Origin: Sphingobacteriaceae bacterium
Lineage (GTDB): Bacteria; Bacteroidota; Bacteroidia; UBA7662
Assembly: GCA_030682795.1 (NCBI GenBank)
Contig: JAUXNJ010000018.1
Coordinates: forward strand, 25,504 to 89,503
Direction: 5' to 3'
Length of the DNA: 64,000 bases
The notes beneath the pieces were generated by a model, which had not been told where the DNA came from, did not search any database, and worked only from the letters and a program-made list of their open reading frames with translations. Each line of letters starts with the position of its first letter. Within the stretch, counting starts at the first letter, position 1. Both the position numbers and the translations under genes were made by a program. Of this stretch, positions 39,401 to 51,063 are shown piece by piece.

Positions 39401-41841
39401 GCCACGGCGGCTTCGAGACGGTCGAGACTGTAATTTAACCTACCTGCCAACAATCTGAAAAACCAGAGTAATTCGGATTGCTTGGCTTTACCAGCTTCGG
39501 ACTGCCATTGTTGGTAATGCGTTTCCGCCAGCTGATCAAATAAATTTTGCATCTTCCACAAATCGAGCTTCACCTCTAATTCGCCCAAATACTGCATGAT
39601 TTGGTGTAGATTAATAAGTTTGCTCAGCTGCGTGGTGTCTTCCGCAAAATCAGCCAACAGCTCATACATCCGCTCGCTGGCTACATAGCTGATCACCTGC
39701 ATTTCGAGCGGCACCTGCCATTTGCGCACCTCTTCTACCATGCGCTGTAGTTCGCTGGCCTTGGGGTCGACAGTTTGGAAAAACCTGCGTAACTGGTTGT
39801 TAATGACCAATTCGAGGTTTTTTCTAAAGACCAGCGGCACTGGAATGTTTACCTGCTTGAGCACGCCCATGAGGTTGTAATTGCTGTCGTACACCTGTTT
39901 AAAAGCTCTTTCGGCCTCTTCAATTTCCCGTTCCACGAGTACCCGCAACACTTTTTTCTGCTGGTCTTTGAAAAGTTGCCAAAATGAGAACTTCTCTTCC
40001 CCAAAATATTGCTGGATGACGTGGATTACCTCTGCCAAATTACTTTGTTCAAAAGGAGTTCTGATGGCAGCATACATCTGTTTGAAGGTGCTTTCATCCA
40101 TTTGATCGTTGGCGTTGCCAATGAGGTGGTGTTGACCGAGGTAAATCACTGCAAAAGAAAAATACTTTTCGGAATGGGTGATTTTACTTTTCACTGTGGT
40201 TCGGCCCAAGGCAAGCTTCTGGAAACCTGCCTCAAAGCGCTCAAAAAAGTCGCTTTCGAATTTAAAAGTATGGGTAAACACACTGTCGGCATCCTCCGAA
40301 AAAAGCGCATTGGCCACATAATGCATGCCCACTTTGGTGAGCGACAAACGGGAGGCTTTGGTGATGGTTTCGTAGATGTGCGCACCATTGAGCAAGCCAG
40401 GCACATTGGAAGGCGCTTGGGCAAGGATTTGCTGAAAACGTTCGTCGAGGCGCCGGTTCGATTCAGTTTCGGAGATTTGAATGGCGCGACATGCATATTG
40501 CAGCACCTGAACGGTCTCAATACCCGAAATTTCATCGAAAAACCAAGCGCAGCTGGTAAACATGAGCTGGCATTGGCGCATCATTTCGAGCAAACGCAGC
40601 ACCTTGGTTTTGCGCTCGCCTTCTACCCTAAAATACAGATGTCGGTCTAAAAAGGCATCCACATTGGCATCTGAACGGTTATTAATGACCTCGATGTAGT
40701 CGTTGCGAATGCCCCATACATCGGCACAAAAAGTGGCCATTTGGGATTCATATTCGGCCGTGAGCTCATCGCGCAGCCAGTCGAGTGCCTGTCGCAAGCC
40801 TACCCGCCACTCTTGTTGGTAATGGGGATAGCCCCCCGAATTGCAGCCGCAATTGCTGCGCCAGCGCTCCACCCCATGCACACAACTCCAACTCGAATTT
40901 TCGTGTATTTGGACTTCAAACTCAGGAGCCACCAATTTGGCATAGCTGGCGTAATTGGTGATGGTGGCCAGCTGGTTGTCTTCGATGTATTTAAGACAGT
41001 ACGACAGCGCCATTTCGCCGTAGCGGTGGTGGTGACCGTAACTTTCGCCATCAGTGGCGATGTGCACAAGTTGCGGTTTTTCACGCTGCGGGTCAAAAGC
41101 GCCCAACAAAGCATCAGCAAAGGCTTTGCCGTCTTTGAGGAGTCCTTCGAAGGCTACTTTTTGGGCAACTGGCCCGTTATAAAAGAAAATAATGATGCTT
41201 TTGCCGGATGGTAACTGGCAGCGGTAATGCTGCAAGGTATCGACATGCGGCTCAGGCACCTCGTTCCAGGCTTCTTCGCCTATTTTGCGCACAGCCTTGA
41301 GCTGCCGTGGCGCCATGATGGTAAATTCGATGCCGTTTTCGGCTAAAACCTCGAGTGTTTCGGTATCTGCGGCAGTCTCGGCCAGCCACATCCCCTCAGG
41401 TTTGCGGCCAAAACGCTGCTCAAAATCACGGATGCCCCAAAGCACCTGGGTGGTTTTGTCGCGGCGATTGGCCAACGGCATGATCAGGTGGTTGTACACC
41501 TGCGCAATGGCCGAACCATGTCCAAAACGCGTAATGCTGTCTTTGTCGGCCTGCAAAATAGCTCTGTAAACTTCGGGAGAATGATCTTCGAGCCACGACA
41601 AAAGCGTTGGCCCAAAATTAAAGCTGATGCCGCTGTAGTTGTTTACAATATCGCAAATGCGGTTGTCGGACTCGAGGATGCGGCTTACCGCGTTCGGACC
41701 ATAACATTCAGCCGTAATGCGCTCGTTCCAGTCGTGGTACGGATATGCCGAATCTTGTATTTCAATTTCTTCTAACCAAGCATTTTCACGCGGCGGTTGA
41801 TAAAAATGCCCGTGAATGCAAATGTATTTTTGATTTGTCAT
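39391..41841 (-). CDS. Glycoside hydrolase family 57, DUF3536 domain
   Basis: CIHGHFYQPPRENAWLEEIE, ATDGESYGHHHRYGEMAL motifs. Confidence 0.85.
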   Translation of the reverse strand: MTNQKYICIHGHFYQPPRENAWLEEIEIQDSAYPYHDWNERITAECYGPNAVSRILESDNRICDIVNNYSGISFNFGPTLLSWLEDHSPEVYRAILQADKDSITRFGHGSAIAQVYNHLIMPLANRRDKTTQVLWGIRDFEQRFGRKPEGMWLAETAADTETLEVLAENGIEFTIMAPRQLKAVRKIGEEAWNEVPEPHVDTLQHYRCQLPSGKSIIIFFYNGPVAQKVAFEGLLKDGKAFADALLGAFDPQREKPQLVHIATDGESYGHHHRYGEMALSYCLKYIEDNQLATITNYASYAKLVAPEFEVQIHENSSWSCVHGVERWRSNCGCNSGGYPHYQQEWRVGLRQALDWLRDELTAEYESQMATFCADVWGIRNDYIEVINNRSDANVDAFLDRHLYFRVEGERKTKVLRLLEMMRQCQLMFTSCAWFFDEISGIETVQVLQYACRAIQISETESNRRLDERFQQILAQAPSNVPGLLNGAHIYETITKASRLSLTKVGMHYVANALFSEDADSVFTHTFKFESDFFERFEAGFQKLALGRTTVKSKITHSEKYFSFAVIYLGQHHLIGNANDQMDESTFKQMYAAIRTPFEQSNLAEVIHVIQQYFGEEKFSFWQLFKDQQKKVLRVLVEREIEEAERAFKQVYDSNYNLMGVLKQVNIPVPLVFRKNLELVINNQLRRFFQTVDPKASELQRMVEEVRKWQVPLEMQVISYVASERMYELLADFAEDTTQLSKLINLHQIMQYLGELEVKLDLWKMQNLFDQLAETHYQQWQSEAGKAKQSELLWFFRLLAGRLNYSLDRLEAAVAQA

Positions 41842-43706
41842 TGTTTAATCTCTAGAATGCGTGCCGTTTTAGGGCCAATCTCAATGGTGTCGTCTAAAGT
41901 AGTTAGCTCTCCATTTAAAACATCAAAAGCGGTGGTAGCATCGCCTATTTCGGTAGCAAAACGGACTTTTTTAACCTGCTTCGGCTTGTTTGAGTTGTTC
42001 ACCAGCACCATCACTTTTTCGTTTTTGAAGAGGCGGAAGTACACATAAACTTCGTCTTCGGGCACATAATGTTTAAAGCCGCCCTGCCCAATGGCTGCGC
42101 TGCCTTTGCGCCAGTTGGCTATGGTGCTGATGTGGTCGAAAAGCTCGTTTTGCTCCTGACTCCGGCCTTCCCTACTAAATACATTGGCGGTATCGCCTGC
42201 CCAGCCGCCTGGCATGTTCTGCCTCACGTTGGTGCCGCCCATATTGGCGTAATTGCCAAAGAGCAATTCGGAGCCATAATACAACTGGGGCACACCACGC
42301 AAAGTCAACAACAGTGTATGGGCCATTTTCATATGGTCCATGTTTTGCTTAAAAATGGCCCACGCCCTCGAGATATCGTGGTTGTCTAAAAAGATGACGT
42401 TTTTGGAAGCGTCGCCATATACCAAATCTTGCGCCAGGGTGTAGTAAATGCGACGTAAACCGTGGTCCCAATCAAAATTTTCGTTCAAACCATCCTTTAT
42501 GGCTGCATATAGTGGAAAATCAGTAACGCCAGGCAGGGCTTGTGGTGCTGGATTAAGCTTGTTACCTTCCACCCAGTAGGCCGACTCGGCTACGGTATGC
42601 ACCCAAACTTCTCCCACAATGCCAATGTCGGGATACTGCTCGCGGATGGCAGCCACACAACGGTTCATAAAATCGCTATCAGGATAGGCGTAAGTATCCA
42701 ACCTAAAACCATTCAAGCCCGCATATTCTACCCACCAAATGTTGTTTTGGATGAGGTATTGGGCTAAAAGCGGGTTTTTCTGATTCAAATCGGGCATGTG
42801 GGTATCGAACCATCCTTCACGCATGAGCTTGCTGTCGCCTTCAGCCGCGTAGGGATCGAGTTGGGTAATAGCGCGGTAAGTGGTGCGGGTGAAGCTAGGC
42901 CAGTTGTGCACCCAATCTTTCGCAGGCAAATCGCGGATCAACCAATGCTCGTTGCCGATGTGGTTGTGCACCAAATCCATCACCATTTTGAGGTTCCGCT
43001 GCTTCATTTCGGCCACCAAAGCCACATATTCGGCATTGGTACCCAGGCGCGGATCGATTTTATAGAGGTCGGTCATGGCGTAACCGTGGTAAGACTCGCT
43101 TGGCTGGTTGTTTTCTTGCACGGGATTGAGCCAGAGCGCCGTTACTCCCAATTCTTGCACATAATCGAGCTTGCTGCGGATGCCCGCCAAATCGCCGCCG
43201 TGCCGGGCACGCTCGTCCTTACGGTTAACCCGCATTTCGTTCATGCCCTTGATGCTGTCGTTCTTGGGATTGCCATTGGCAAAACGGTCGGGCATGATGA
43301 GGTAAAGCAAGTCTTGCGGACCAAATCCGTTCACCACATTGTTGGGAAAACGGCGCGGCTGCAGCTCGTAGTTTTGTTTGATTTTGCGTTTTCCTTGGGT
43401 AAGCACAAAGGTCATTTGCCCCGGTTGCGCCGCTGCCCCAATGTGCAACTGCACAAAAAGGTAATTGGGGTTGTCGACCCGGGTTATTTCGGTGATTTCA
43501 ACGCCCGCATATTGCAAGCTGGGTTCAAAGGCTGCGATGTTGGGACCATACAGCAGCACTTGGAGTTGCGGATTTTCCATCCCCACATACCAATGTGGCG
43601 GCTCCACCCGGGCAATGGCAGTGCTTTTTTGAGCTTGAACACCTGCTGCACAGCCACCCAAAAGGGCCATACTCAGCAGTAAAATCAATCGAAAATAAAT
43701 ACGCAT
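41838..43706 (-). CDS. GH13 alpha-amylase family lipoprotein (neopullulanase/cyclomaltodextrinase-like)
   Basis: Lipobox MALLGGCAAG; N-terminal Ig-like cyclomaltodextrinase domain; GFRLDTYAYPD, GIVGEVWV, FLDNHDISR catalytic motifs. Confidence 0.85.
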   Translation of the reverse strand: MRIYFRLILLLSMALLGGCAAGVQAQKSTAIARVEPPHWYVGMENPQLQVLLYGPNIAAFEPSLQYAGVEITEITRVDNPNYLFVQLHIGAAAQPGQMTFVLTQGKRKIKQNYELQPRRFPNNVVNGFGPQDLLYLIMPDRFANGNPKNDSIKGMNEMRVNRKDERARHGGDLAGIRSKLDYVQELGVTALWLNPVQENNQPSESYHGYAMTDLYKIDPRLGTNAEYVALVAEMKQRNLKMVMDLVHNHIGNEHWLIRDLPAKDWVHNWPSFTRTTYRAITQLDPYAAEGDSKLMREGWFDTHMPDLNQKNPLLAQYLIQNNIWWVEYAGLNGFRLDTYAYPDSDFMNRCVAAIREQYPDIGIVGEVWVHTVAESAYWVEGNKLNPAPQALPGVTDFPLYAAIKDGLNENFDWDHGLRRIYYTLAQDLVYGDASKNVIFLDNHDISRAWAIFKQNMDHMKMAHTLLLTLRGVPQLYYGSELLFGNYANMGGTNVRQNMPGGWAGDTANVFSREGRSQEQNELFDHISTIANWRKGSAAIGQGGFKHYVPEDEVYVYFRLFKNEKVMVLVNNSNKPKQVKKVRFATEIGDATTAFDVLNGELTTLDDTIEIGPKTARILEIKQ

Positions 43707-43727
43707 GTTGAAGGAGCTAATCGGAGC

Positions 43728-45992
43728 TTATCTTTTTTTGGATTTGGGAGATGCAGCGGGCTTAGCGGCTGGTTTCAAGGCCGTTTTGGTTTTACTATCT
43801 GCCTTGCTTGCTACCTTGGACTTGGCTTCAGCAACCGCTGGAGCGGCTTTAGTTGTAGCCACTTTTGGTTTTGCGACGGTAGTTTTGGCCACTTTAGGCG
43901 CTGGTTTAACTTTTGGAGCTGCAGCAGGCTTTCCGGCTTCCGCCTTAGCTACCGGCTTAACTTTTGGCTTGGACTCAGCCTTTGCCTTAGGGGCAGCTTT
44001 AGTCTTGGTCCCCGCCTTTTGAGCAGGTGCTGCAGCTGTTTTAGTACCCTTGCTGGCTTTGGCAGCAAGTCCGTTTTTCGAAGCCTTCACCTCCTTTTTT
44101 CGCAAAACCAACATCCCCAAAGGTGGCAAGGTGATTTGTAGCGAATAGTCTTTCCACTGATAATGGAAATACTCTGCCGTTAAATCCCCTTCATTGCGCA
44201 CATTGCTGCCGCCATATGCTTGCTTGTCGCTGTTGAAAATCTCTTCATACACCCCTTCCTCGGGCACGCCAATGCGGTACGAGCTGCGCACAACAGGCGT
44301 AAAGTTGCAAATCACCAGTAATTGGTTGCCGGCTTTGTCTTTGCGGATGTAGGTAATAACGCTGTTCGACCGGTCCGAACCATCTATCCACTCAAAGCCT
44401 CCCTCCTCGAATTGCATTTCATACAAGGCCGGCTCGGCGCGATAAAAATGATTCAAGTCTTTTACCAACGAATTGAGGCCTTTGTGCAAATGATAATCGA
44501 GCAAATGCCAATCTAGACTGCTGTCGTGGTTCCACTCGCGCGATTGGCCAAGCTCAGCACCCATAAAATTCAACTTAGTGCCCGGATGGGTAAACATATA
44601 GCCAAACAACAAACGTAAATTGGCAAACTTCTGCCATTCATCGCCCGGCATTTTGTTGATCATGCTGCCTTTACCGTGCACTACCTCGTCGTGCGACAAC
44701 GGCAAGGCAAAATTTTCGGTGAAAGCATACATGATGCTGAAGGTAATTTTGTCGTGGTGGAACGGCCGAAACATCGGGTCTTCCTTGAAATAAGCCAAGG
44801 TATCGTGCATCCAGCCCATCATCCACTTCATGCCAAAACCTAAGCCACCCATGTCCACCGGTCGCGAAACCATCGGCCAAGCCGTTGATTCTTCGGCAAT
44901 GGTTTGGATGTCGGGAAAGGACAAATAGGCCTGCTGGTTCATTTCTTTGAGCAAACTGAGGGCCTCGAGGTTTTCGCGCCCGCCAAATTCGTTGGGAATC
45001 CACTCCCCTTCTTCCCGCGAATAATCGAGGTACAACATCGATGCCACGGCATCTACTCGCAGTCCATCGGCATGGTATTTATCGAGCCAAAAAAGGGCGT
45101 TGGAGATCAAAAAGGAGCGCACTTCATTGCGACCGTAGTTAAAAATGTAGCTTTTCCAGTCGGGATGGTAGCCTTTTTTAGGATCGGCATGCTCGTACAA
45201 ATGCGTGCCATCGAAAAAGGCCAAGCCATGACCATCGGTTGGAAAATGCGACGGTACCCAGTCGAAAATAACCCCAATGCCGGCTTGGTGCAAGCAATCG
45301 ATGAGATACATGAACTCTTGCGGATTGCCAAAACGACTCGAAGGCGCAAAATAGCCCGTAATTTGATAGCCCCAAGAGCCAAAAAACGGGTGTTCCATCA
45401 CGGGCATGAGCTCCACATGGGTGTAACCCATTTCTTTCACATAGTCTACCAGCTCCTTGGCCAGCTCAAAGTAGTAGAGCGAGCGGCCACCTTCGTCGGG
45501 ATTGCGGCGCCAACTGCCCAGGTGCACTTCGTAAACCGACATGGGTGCCTCCAAGCTGTTGTGCTGCTGGCGGCTTTTCATCCATTGCGCATCACTCCAA
45601 GCATAGTCTAGGTCCCACACCACCGAAGCGGTTTTAGGCGGCGATTCCCACAAAAATCCGTAAGGATCGCCTTTTTCCATGGCAGGACCGCCGTTAGGCG
45701 ACTCGATGTGGTATTTATAATTCACCCCTTTTTGCAAACCGGGTATAAAGCCTTCCCAAATACCAGAGCCATCCCAACGGGCAAAAAGCTCGTCGGTGCC
45801 TGGCGACCAATAATTAAAATCGCCAATCACGCTCACTTTGGCAGCATTGGGTGCCCAAACGGCGAAATAAACCCCTGCTTCACCCTCGAAAGTGTGCAAA
45901 TGCGCACCCATCTTTTCGTAAATCCGATAGTGTTTGCCCTCTCTAAAAAGATGGACGTCGTAATCGGTAAATAAGGAAGTTTGTTTTACCAT
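43728..45992 (-). CDS. glgB: 1,4-alpha-glucan branching enzyme with a Lys/Ala/Pro-rich C-terminal extension
   Basis: [61 protein letters not shown]; last ~120 aa low complexity. Confidence 0.94.
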   Translation of the reverse strand: MVKQTSLFTDYDVHLFREGKHYRIYEKMGAHLHTFEGEAGVYFAVWAPNAAKVSVIGDFNYWSPGTDELFARWDGSGIWEGFIPGLQKGVNYKYHIESPNGGPAMEKGDPYGFLWESPPKTASVVWDLDYAWSDAQWMKSRQQHNSLEAPMSVYEVHLGSWRRNPDEGGRSLYYFELAKELVDYVKEMGYTHVELMPVMEHPFFGSWGYQITGYFAPSSRFGNPQEFMYLIDCLHQAGIGVIFDWVPSHFPTDGHGLAFFDGTHLYEHADPKKGYHPDWKSYIFNYGRNEVRSFLISNALFWLDKYHADGLRVDAVASMLYLDYSREEGEWIPNEFGGRENLEALSLLKEMNQQAYLSFPDIQTIAEESTAWPMVSRPVDMGGLGFGMKWMMGWMHDTLAYFKEDPMFRPFHHDKITFSIMYAFTENFALPLSHDEVVHGKGSMINKMPGDEWQKFANLRLLFGYMFTHPGTKLNFMGAELGQSREWNHDSSLDWHLLDYHLHKGLNSLVKDLNHFYRAEPALYEMQFEEGGFEWIDGSDRSNSVITYIRKDKAGNQLLVICNFTPVVRSSYRIGVPEEGVYEEIFNSDKQAYGGSNVRNEGDLTAEYFHYQWKDYSLQITLPPLGMLVLRKKEVKASKNGLAAKASKGTKTAAAPAQKAGTKTKAAPKAKAESKPKVKPVAKAEAGKPAAAPKVKPAPKVAKTTVAKPKVATTKAAPAVAEAKSKVASKADSKTKTALKPAAKPAASPKSKKR

Positions 45993-45994
45993 GG

Positions 45995-47632
45995 TTATTC
46001 GTTTTGGTATTCACCTAATATTTGCTGGATGCCTTTGAGAGGAATGATGGCCCAGTCGGGACGACCATTCAACTCATAGCCAAATTCATACACTGCTTTC
46101 TCCAATAAATGCAACCGCAACAAAGCCTCTACCTCCGCTGAGGCATGTAAGGACAAAGCATCGCGGTTGATTTGTGTAAAATACGACTTTAAATACACCG
46201 ATGCCACCAATTGGAACCAAGTTTCGGCCAATTGTTCGGCTTTAGGGTGTTTTTGTTTGATAGCAGCGGCTTTGGGACCAAAATAGAGGGCCACATAGGC
46301 CGCATAATGAAACGAACGCAACATGCCCGCCACATCTTTTAAGGGCGAATGTTTGATTTTGCGGTCGCTGATGCTGCTCTCCGGCTCCCCTTCAAAATCA
46401 AGAATAATGTAGTCGTTTTGATGATACAACACCTGCCCTAAATGGTAGTCGCCATGAATGCGGATGCGCTTACTCACAGGCGCTAGTTGCTGGATGTGCT
46501 CAAAATGCGCTCGAATGAGGTCGATTTGCTCTTGGAATTTTCGTGCCAATGGCTGGGCTTGGGCGCTCAAATGCTGCTGCACATCCCCAAGCAACTGCTG
46601 TCGTTTTTCGAGCAATCGGTCGAAGTGCCCCGATAACCAATCTTGGTAGTCGGCATCAAAAGCCACTGGCGCAAAGGCCGCTACATCCTTCCTACTGGCC
46701 AAGGCATTGTGCATTTCCGCTGTACGTTGGCCTAGCAAGTCGATCCACTTCATTTCTTGTGTATCCAGCACTTTTGCTGCCAAATTTGCATTTGCTTCTA
46801 GCTGCGCTAAGTCTAAATAAGGCAGGTTTTGGGGGATGGCCTGCAGTTTTTCAAGTCCATCCTGCTCAATAAAGCGGGTCAGTTGTTCCTGGAAAAGTGC
46901 CCAAGCATCACCCTGCGACGCCACCTTTTGCTGCATAATACCCAAGGTAATTTCCGAAGTCCCGGCCTTGTGCAAGCTCAGACTGGCGGCATAGGTAGGG
47001 ATTTGCTTAAAATTGGTTTGTTCCGATAAAAACCGCACCACCTCCAATTCGGGATTGGTAAGGCGAAAAAGTTTGCGGTAAAACTTAAAGAAAAAATGCT
47101 CGCCAAAAAACAAGGAAGTATTGCTTTGATCTGCATTTAGCACCCTGGACCCTAGTTTTTGGATGTCGATTTGCTCAAAAGCAATGCCCTTTTCAAAGGC
47201 CAATGTAAAGCCTGACTCTTGCAAGTGCGCTTGTTGCCCAAAGGCTTCAAACAAGCCCGCCCGAAAAGCTGGCGCATACACCGCATCTATTAAAAAACCC
47301 TTTCCCAAAGGGCAAAGGACCGATTTTTCGGGACTTTCAGGTGTGCCAGGCACATAGGTCACTGGCAATAAATATTGCTCGAGCTTACCTGTGCGGTAAT
47401 AAGCATCTACAATTAAAATATAACTGCTACCAGCGGCATAGTCGAAAAGCAACGACTGTTTGATGCGCACTTCCTTCAGCCTTCGTGCCTTGCCTGCAAA
47501 CCAACGGCATTTTTTGAAATAAGCAGGCAAGACCGCCTCCTGCAGCCAAGCAACCGTTTCGGGCTTAGGCAGACTGCTGGGCCAGCTAAAATGGCTGGGC
47601 GCTGAGGCAGAAAGGCTGTTTGCAATGCTCAT
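45995..47632 (-). CDS. Maltokinase-like protein (Pep2/Mak; aminoglycoside-phosphotransferase fold)
   Basis: [18 protein letters not shown]-cap; [29 protein letters not shown] kinase motif. Confidence 0.85.
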   Translation of the reverse strand: MSIANSLSASAPSHFSWPSSLPKPETVAWLQEAVLPAYFKKCRWFAGKARRLKEVRIKQSLLFDYAAGSSYILIVDAYYRTGKLEQYLLPVTYVPGTPESPEKSVLCPLGKGFLIDAVYAPAFRAGLFEAFGQQAHLQESGFTLAFEKGIAFEQIDIQKLGSRVLNADQSNTSLFFGEHFFFKFYRKLFRLTNPELEVVRFLSEQTNFKQIPTYAASLSLHKAGTSEITLGIMQQKVASQGDAWALFQEQLTRFIEQDGLEKLQAIPQNLPYLDLAQLEANANLAAKVLDTQEMKWIDLLGQRTAEMHNALASRKDVAAFAPVAFDADYQDWLSGHFDRLLEKRQQLLGDVQQHLSAQAQPLARKFQEQIDLIRAHFEHIQQLAPVSKRIRIHGDYHLGQVLYHQNDYIILDFEGEPESSISDRKIKHSPLKDVAGMLRSFHYAAYVALYFGPKAAAIKQKHPKAEQLAETWFQLVASVYLKSYFTQINRDALSLHASAEVEALLRLHLLEKAVYEFGYELNGRPDWAIIPLKGIQQILGEYQNE

Positions 47633-47633
47633 T

Positions 47634-49601
47634 TTACATATTTTCTATCCTGAACAAATGCATGGGCAAATAATCGGGATTCAATTCTACAAAATTCCAC
47701 TCGCCCCGCCAGGTATAGCGTGCGCCGGTAATGAGGTCATGCACCTGGTATTGCGCATCGGGCGACAAGCCTAATAAATGCAGCGGCAATTGCATCATGC
47801 CGCCTTGGGTTGCATGCTGATCAAGGTTCACCACGCTCAAAATAGCATTCTGTCGGTCGTCGCTCAACTTGAGGTAGGCCAGCACTTGCTCATTGTCGAT
47901 GTGGCAAAAATGAATGTTGTTGGTACGTTGCAAAGCTTTGTTCTCGCGCCTCGCCTTGTTCACCCGACGAATGAGCTCGGTGAGTTTATTGGTTTTGTTC
48001 CAGTCCCAATGCCGCACCTCATACTTCTCCGAATCGATGTATTCTTCCTTACCCGGCATGGGGTCGCCGATCATAAATTCGTACACAGGACCATAAAAAC
48101 CGTAATTGGCCGATAAGGTAGCGGCCATAAAAAAGCGGGTGAGGTAGAGTGCATCTTTGGCACCTTGCAGAGGTACTGGATTGATGTCGGGCGTATTGGG
48201 CCAAAAATTGGGTCTAAAATACTGGGCCATGTCGCTGCGACTCAACTCTTCGAGGTACTGCACCAGCTCATGTTTGGTATTGCGCCATGAATAATAGGTG
48301 TACGACTGGGTGAAACCGGCTTTGGCCAGGTATTTCATCACCGAAGGGGCTGTAAAAGCTTCTGCCAAGAAAATGACCTCTGGATTTTTAGCTTGAATTT
48401 CGGCAATGCACCACTCCCAAAACTGAAAACTCTTGGTGTGCGGATTATCAACCCTAAATATTTTTACACCTTGGGCAATCCAGTATTCCAAAATGCTTTT
48501 AAGCTCGTACCACAGGTTTTCCCAGTCCTCGGTCTCGAAATTAATCGGCAACACATCCTGGTATTTTTTGGGTGGATTTTCAGCGTATTGCACCGTGCCG
48601 TCAGGCCGCCATTTAAACCAGGACGGGTGCTCTTTAACGTACGGATGGTCGGGTGAGCACTGCAAGGCGTAGTCCATGGCAATCTCCATACCATGCGCGG
48701 CAGCTTCCTTCACGAGCAACCTAAAATCTTCGATGTTCCCCAATTCCGTCAATAAAGCTTTGTGTCCGCCTGCTGCCCCGCCAATGGCCCAGGGACAACC
48801 AGGTTCCTCTGGCAAAGCGGTGGTGCTGTTGTTTTTACCCTTGCGATGCTGCATACCGATAGGATGCACCGGTGGCAAATACAACACATCCATGCCCAAA
48901 TCTTGCAAGCGCGGCAATAGGCGAATGGTGTCTTTGAAGGTGCCATGTTGACCCGGCTTTAAGGCAGTGGAGCGTGGAAAAAGCTCGTACCAGGCACTAA
49001 ATACTGCCTTCTCGCGATCTACATACAGCTGCAGCACCTTGCTGATGGTGGCATTGGCTTGCGAAGGATATTTGAGGAAGAGCGGCAAAAAAGCACCGGA
49101 AACCACCAAATTGGCGGCTTGCTCATAATGCAATTCGTCAACCAACAAAGCTGCCCATGCGTCTAATTGCTGCTTTTCTTTTTTATTGGCTTTGGCAGCT
49201 ACTTCAAGCAAAAAGTCCGCACCCATCTGCAATTCTACCGGCACCCGTTGCCAGCCTTCAATTTTGCGGCGGGTGTCGTAATTCCAGCTGATGTAGTGGT
49301 CTACCCAAGCCTTCACTGCATATTCATAAAAACCAATTTTATCGGGCACGAAGCTACCTACCCAACGCTCGCCACCTTGATTGCGCATAGGCGCTTCTTC
49401 CCAGTTGCGAGCGCCTTTTTTGCGGTAAAGCAAGCAGGCATTTACTTTATCGTGACCGTCCACGAGCAAATCGGCCCATACCTCGAGTGTATCGCCGAGA
49501 CCGCGTTTTACTGCAAATCTGCCCCCATCTAACTGAGGACCAAGTGTATCGATGATGGCCCTTGCCTTACCTGGAAGGGCTATTTTTGGAGCTTTTGCCA
49601 T
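47634..49601 (-). CDS. glgE: Alpha-1,4-glucan--maltose-1-phosphate maltosyltransferase
   Basis: LPPVHPIGMQHRKGKNNS, CSPDHPYVKEHPSWFKWRPDGTVQYAENPPKKYQD, IFRVDNPHTKSFQFWEW motifs. Confidence 0.94.
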   Translation of the reverse strand: MAKAPKIALPGKARAIIDTLGPQLDGGRFAVKRGLGDTLEVWADLLVDGHDKVNACLLYRKKGARNWEEAPMRNQGGERWVGSFVPDKIGFYEYAVKAWVDHYISWNYDTRRKIEGWQRVPVELQMGADFLLEVAAKANKKEKQQLDAWAALLVDELHYEQAANLVVSGAFLPLFLKYPSQANATISKVLQLYVDREKAVFSAWYELFPRSTALKPGQHGTFKDTIRLLPRLQDLGMDVLYLPPVHPIGMQHRKGKNNSTTALPEEPGCPWAIGGAAGGHKALLTELGNIEDFRLLVKEAAAHGMEIAMDYALQCSPDHPYVKEHPSWFKWRPDGTVQYAENPPKKYQDVLPINFETEDWENLWYELKSILEYWIAQGVKIFRVDNPHTKSFQFWEWCIAEIQAKNPEVIFLAEAFTAPSVMKYLAKAGFTQSYTYYSWRNTKHELVQYLEELSRSDMAQYFRPNFWPNTPDINPVPLQGAKDALYLTRFFMAATLSANYGFYGPVYEFMIGDPMPGKEEYIDSEKYEVRHWDWNKTNKLTELIRRVNKARRENKALQRTNNIHFCHIDNEQVLAYLKLSDDRQNAILSVVNLDQHATQGGMMQLPLHLLGLSPDAQYQVHDLITGARYTWRGEWNFVELNPDYLPMHLFRIENM

Positions 49602-49668
49602 GGCAATTTCTTAGCAATGTAGAAATGCTAAATACGGCAATTCCGCTCAAATCATAAAACTTTTAACG

Positions 49669-50958
49669 CTATTCTGCTACAATCAAAAAATATTGTTTTT
49701 TGCCCTTCTGGAGCAATAAATACTTCTGATTAAGCAAGTGCGTTTGGGTAATTAGGCTCTTTTCGTCGCTGATTTTTTCTTTGTTCAGACTAAATCCGCC
49801 GGCCTGAATCATTTTGCGTGCTTCGCCCCGAGATGGGAAAACATCAGTGGCTTCGGCCAGCAAAGTTACCAGCTCCACACCCTCAGCAAAAAGCTGCTTG
49901 CTAACCTTGTGCATGGGCACGCCTTCAAAAATCTGCAGCAGCAATTTTTCGGGAAGCGCTTGCAGGGCTTCGGTGGTGGCTTTACCAAAAAGTATTTCAG
50001 AGGCCTGCACGGCTTGCTCAAAATCGGCTTGTGAATGTACACGCACGGTAACCTCTTCGGCCAAGGCCTTTTGCAAAATGCGCAGATGCGGGGCCTCGGC
50101 ATGCTCAGCCTTGAGCTTTTCGATGGTTTCAAAATCCAACAAGGTATACACGCCGATGTAGCGGGCGGCGTCTTCGTCGCTCACATTGAGCCAAAACTGG
50201 TAAAACTGGTAGGGAGAGGTCTTTTCGGGATCGAGCCACACATTACCGCCTTCCGACTTGCCAAATTTAGTGCCGTCCGATTTCTTCACCAAGGGTGCAG
50301 TAAGGGCAAAAGCTTCTCCCCCATGCATGCGACGAATCATTTCGGTGCCGGTGGTAATGTTGCCCCATTGGTCGGAGCCACCCATTTGCAATTTGCAGCC
50401 CATTTGTTGGTAGAGATACACAAAATCGTAGCCCTGAATGAGCTGGTAGCAAAACTCGGTGAACGACATGCCGTTTTCGAGGCGGTTTTTCACCGAATCT
50501 TTGGCCAGCATATAGTTGATGGGAATGTGCTTACCCACGTCCCGAATGAAGCCAAGGAAATCGAATTCCTTGAACCAATCGTAGTTATTCACGATTTCGG
50601 CTTTATTGCTGTTGCCTTCGCTAAAGTCCAGAAATTTCTCGAGCTGCTTGCGCTGGCAATTGAGGTTATTGTTGATTTCTTCAACGCTGAGCATATTGCG
50701 CTCGGTAGAACGGCCAGTAGGATCGCCTACCAGTCCTGTAGCCCCGCCCACCAACGCCAAAGGCTTGTGACCAGCCCTTTGCAAATGCACCAGCAGCATA
50801 ATCGGCACCAAATTACCGATGTGCAGGGAGTCGGCCGTGGGGTCGAAGCCCACATAACCTGTTACTTGCTCCTTTTCTAACAATTCAGCAGTACCAGGCA
50901 TGATGTCGTGCAACAAGCCGCGCCACTTTAATTCTTCCACTAGGTTCATCTTCTTCAT
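49669..50958 (-). CDS. tyrS: Tyrosyl-tRNA synthetase
   Basis: [55 protein letters not shown]-terminal S4-like domain. Confidence 0.95.
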   Translation of the reverse strand: MKKMNLVEELKWRGLLHDIMPGTAELLEKEQVTGYVGFDPTADSLHIGNLVPIMLLVHLQRAGHKPLALVGGATGLVGDPTGRSTERNMLSVEEINNNLNCQRKQLEKFLDFSEGNSNKAEIVNNYDWFKEFDFLGFIRDVGKHIPINYMLAKDSVKNRLENGMSFTEFCYQLIQGYDFVYLYQQMGCKLQMGGSDQWGNITTGTEMIRRMHGGEAFALTAPLVKKSDGTKFGKSEGGNVWLDPEKTSPYQFYQFWLNVSDEDAARYIGVYTLLDFETIEKLKAEHAEAPHLRILQKALAEEVTVRVHSQADFEQAVQASEILFGKATTEALQALPEKLLLQIFEGVPMHKVSKQLFAEGVELVTLLAEATDVFPSRGEARKMIQAGGFSLNKEKISDEKSLITQTHLLNQKYLLLQKGKKQYFLIVAE

Positions 50959-51063
50959 ATCGCGATGCAAAAATAGAGATGTGCGTAAAAAAAGCGGGGC
51001 TTTTCACAATTATTGGTGTTCATTTTTGTTATTAAGCGGTATTATTGCCCCGTAAAGCGCTGA

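Noticed and set aside
42798-43682. 294-aa plus-strand ORF opposite the GH13 gene
   Set aside because: Shadow ORF lying wholly antisense to conserved GH13 catalytic motifs.
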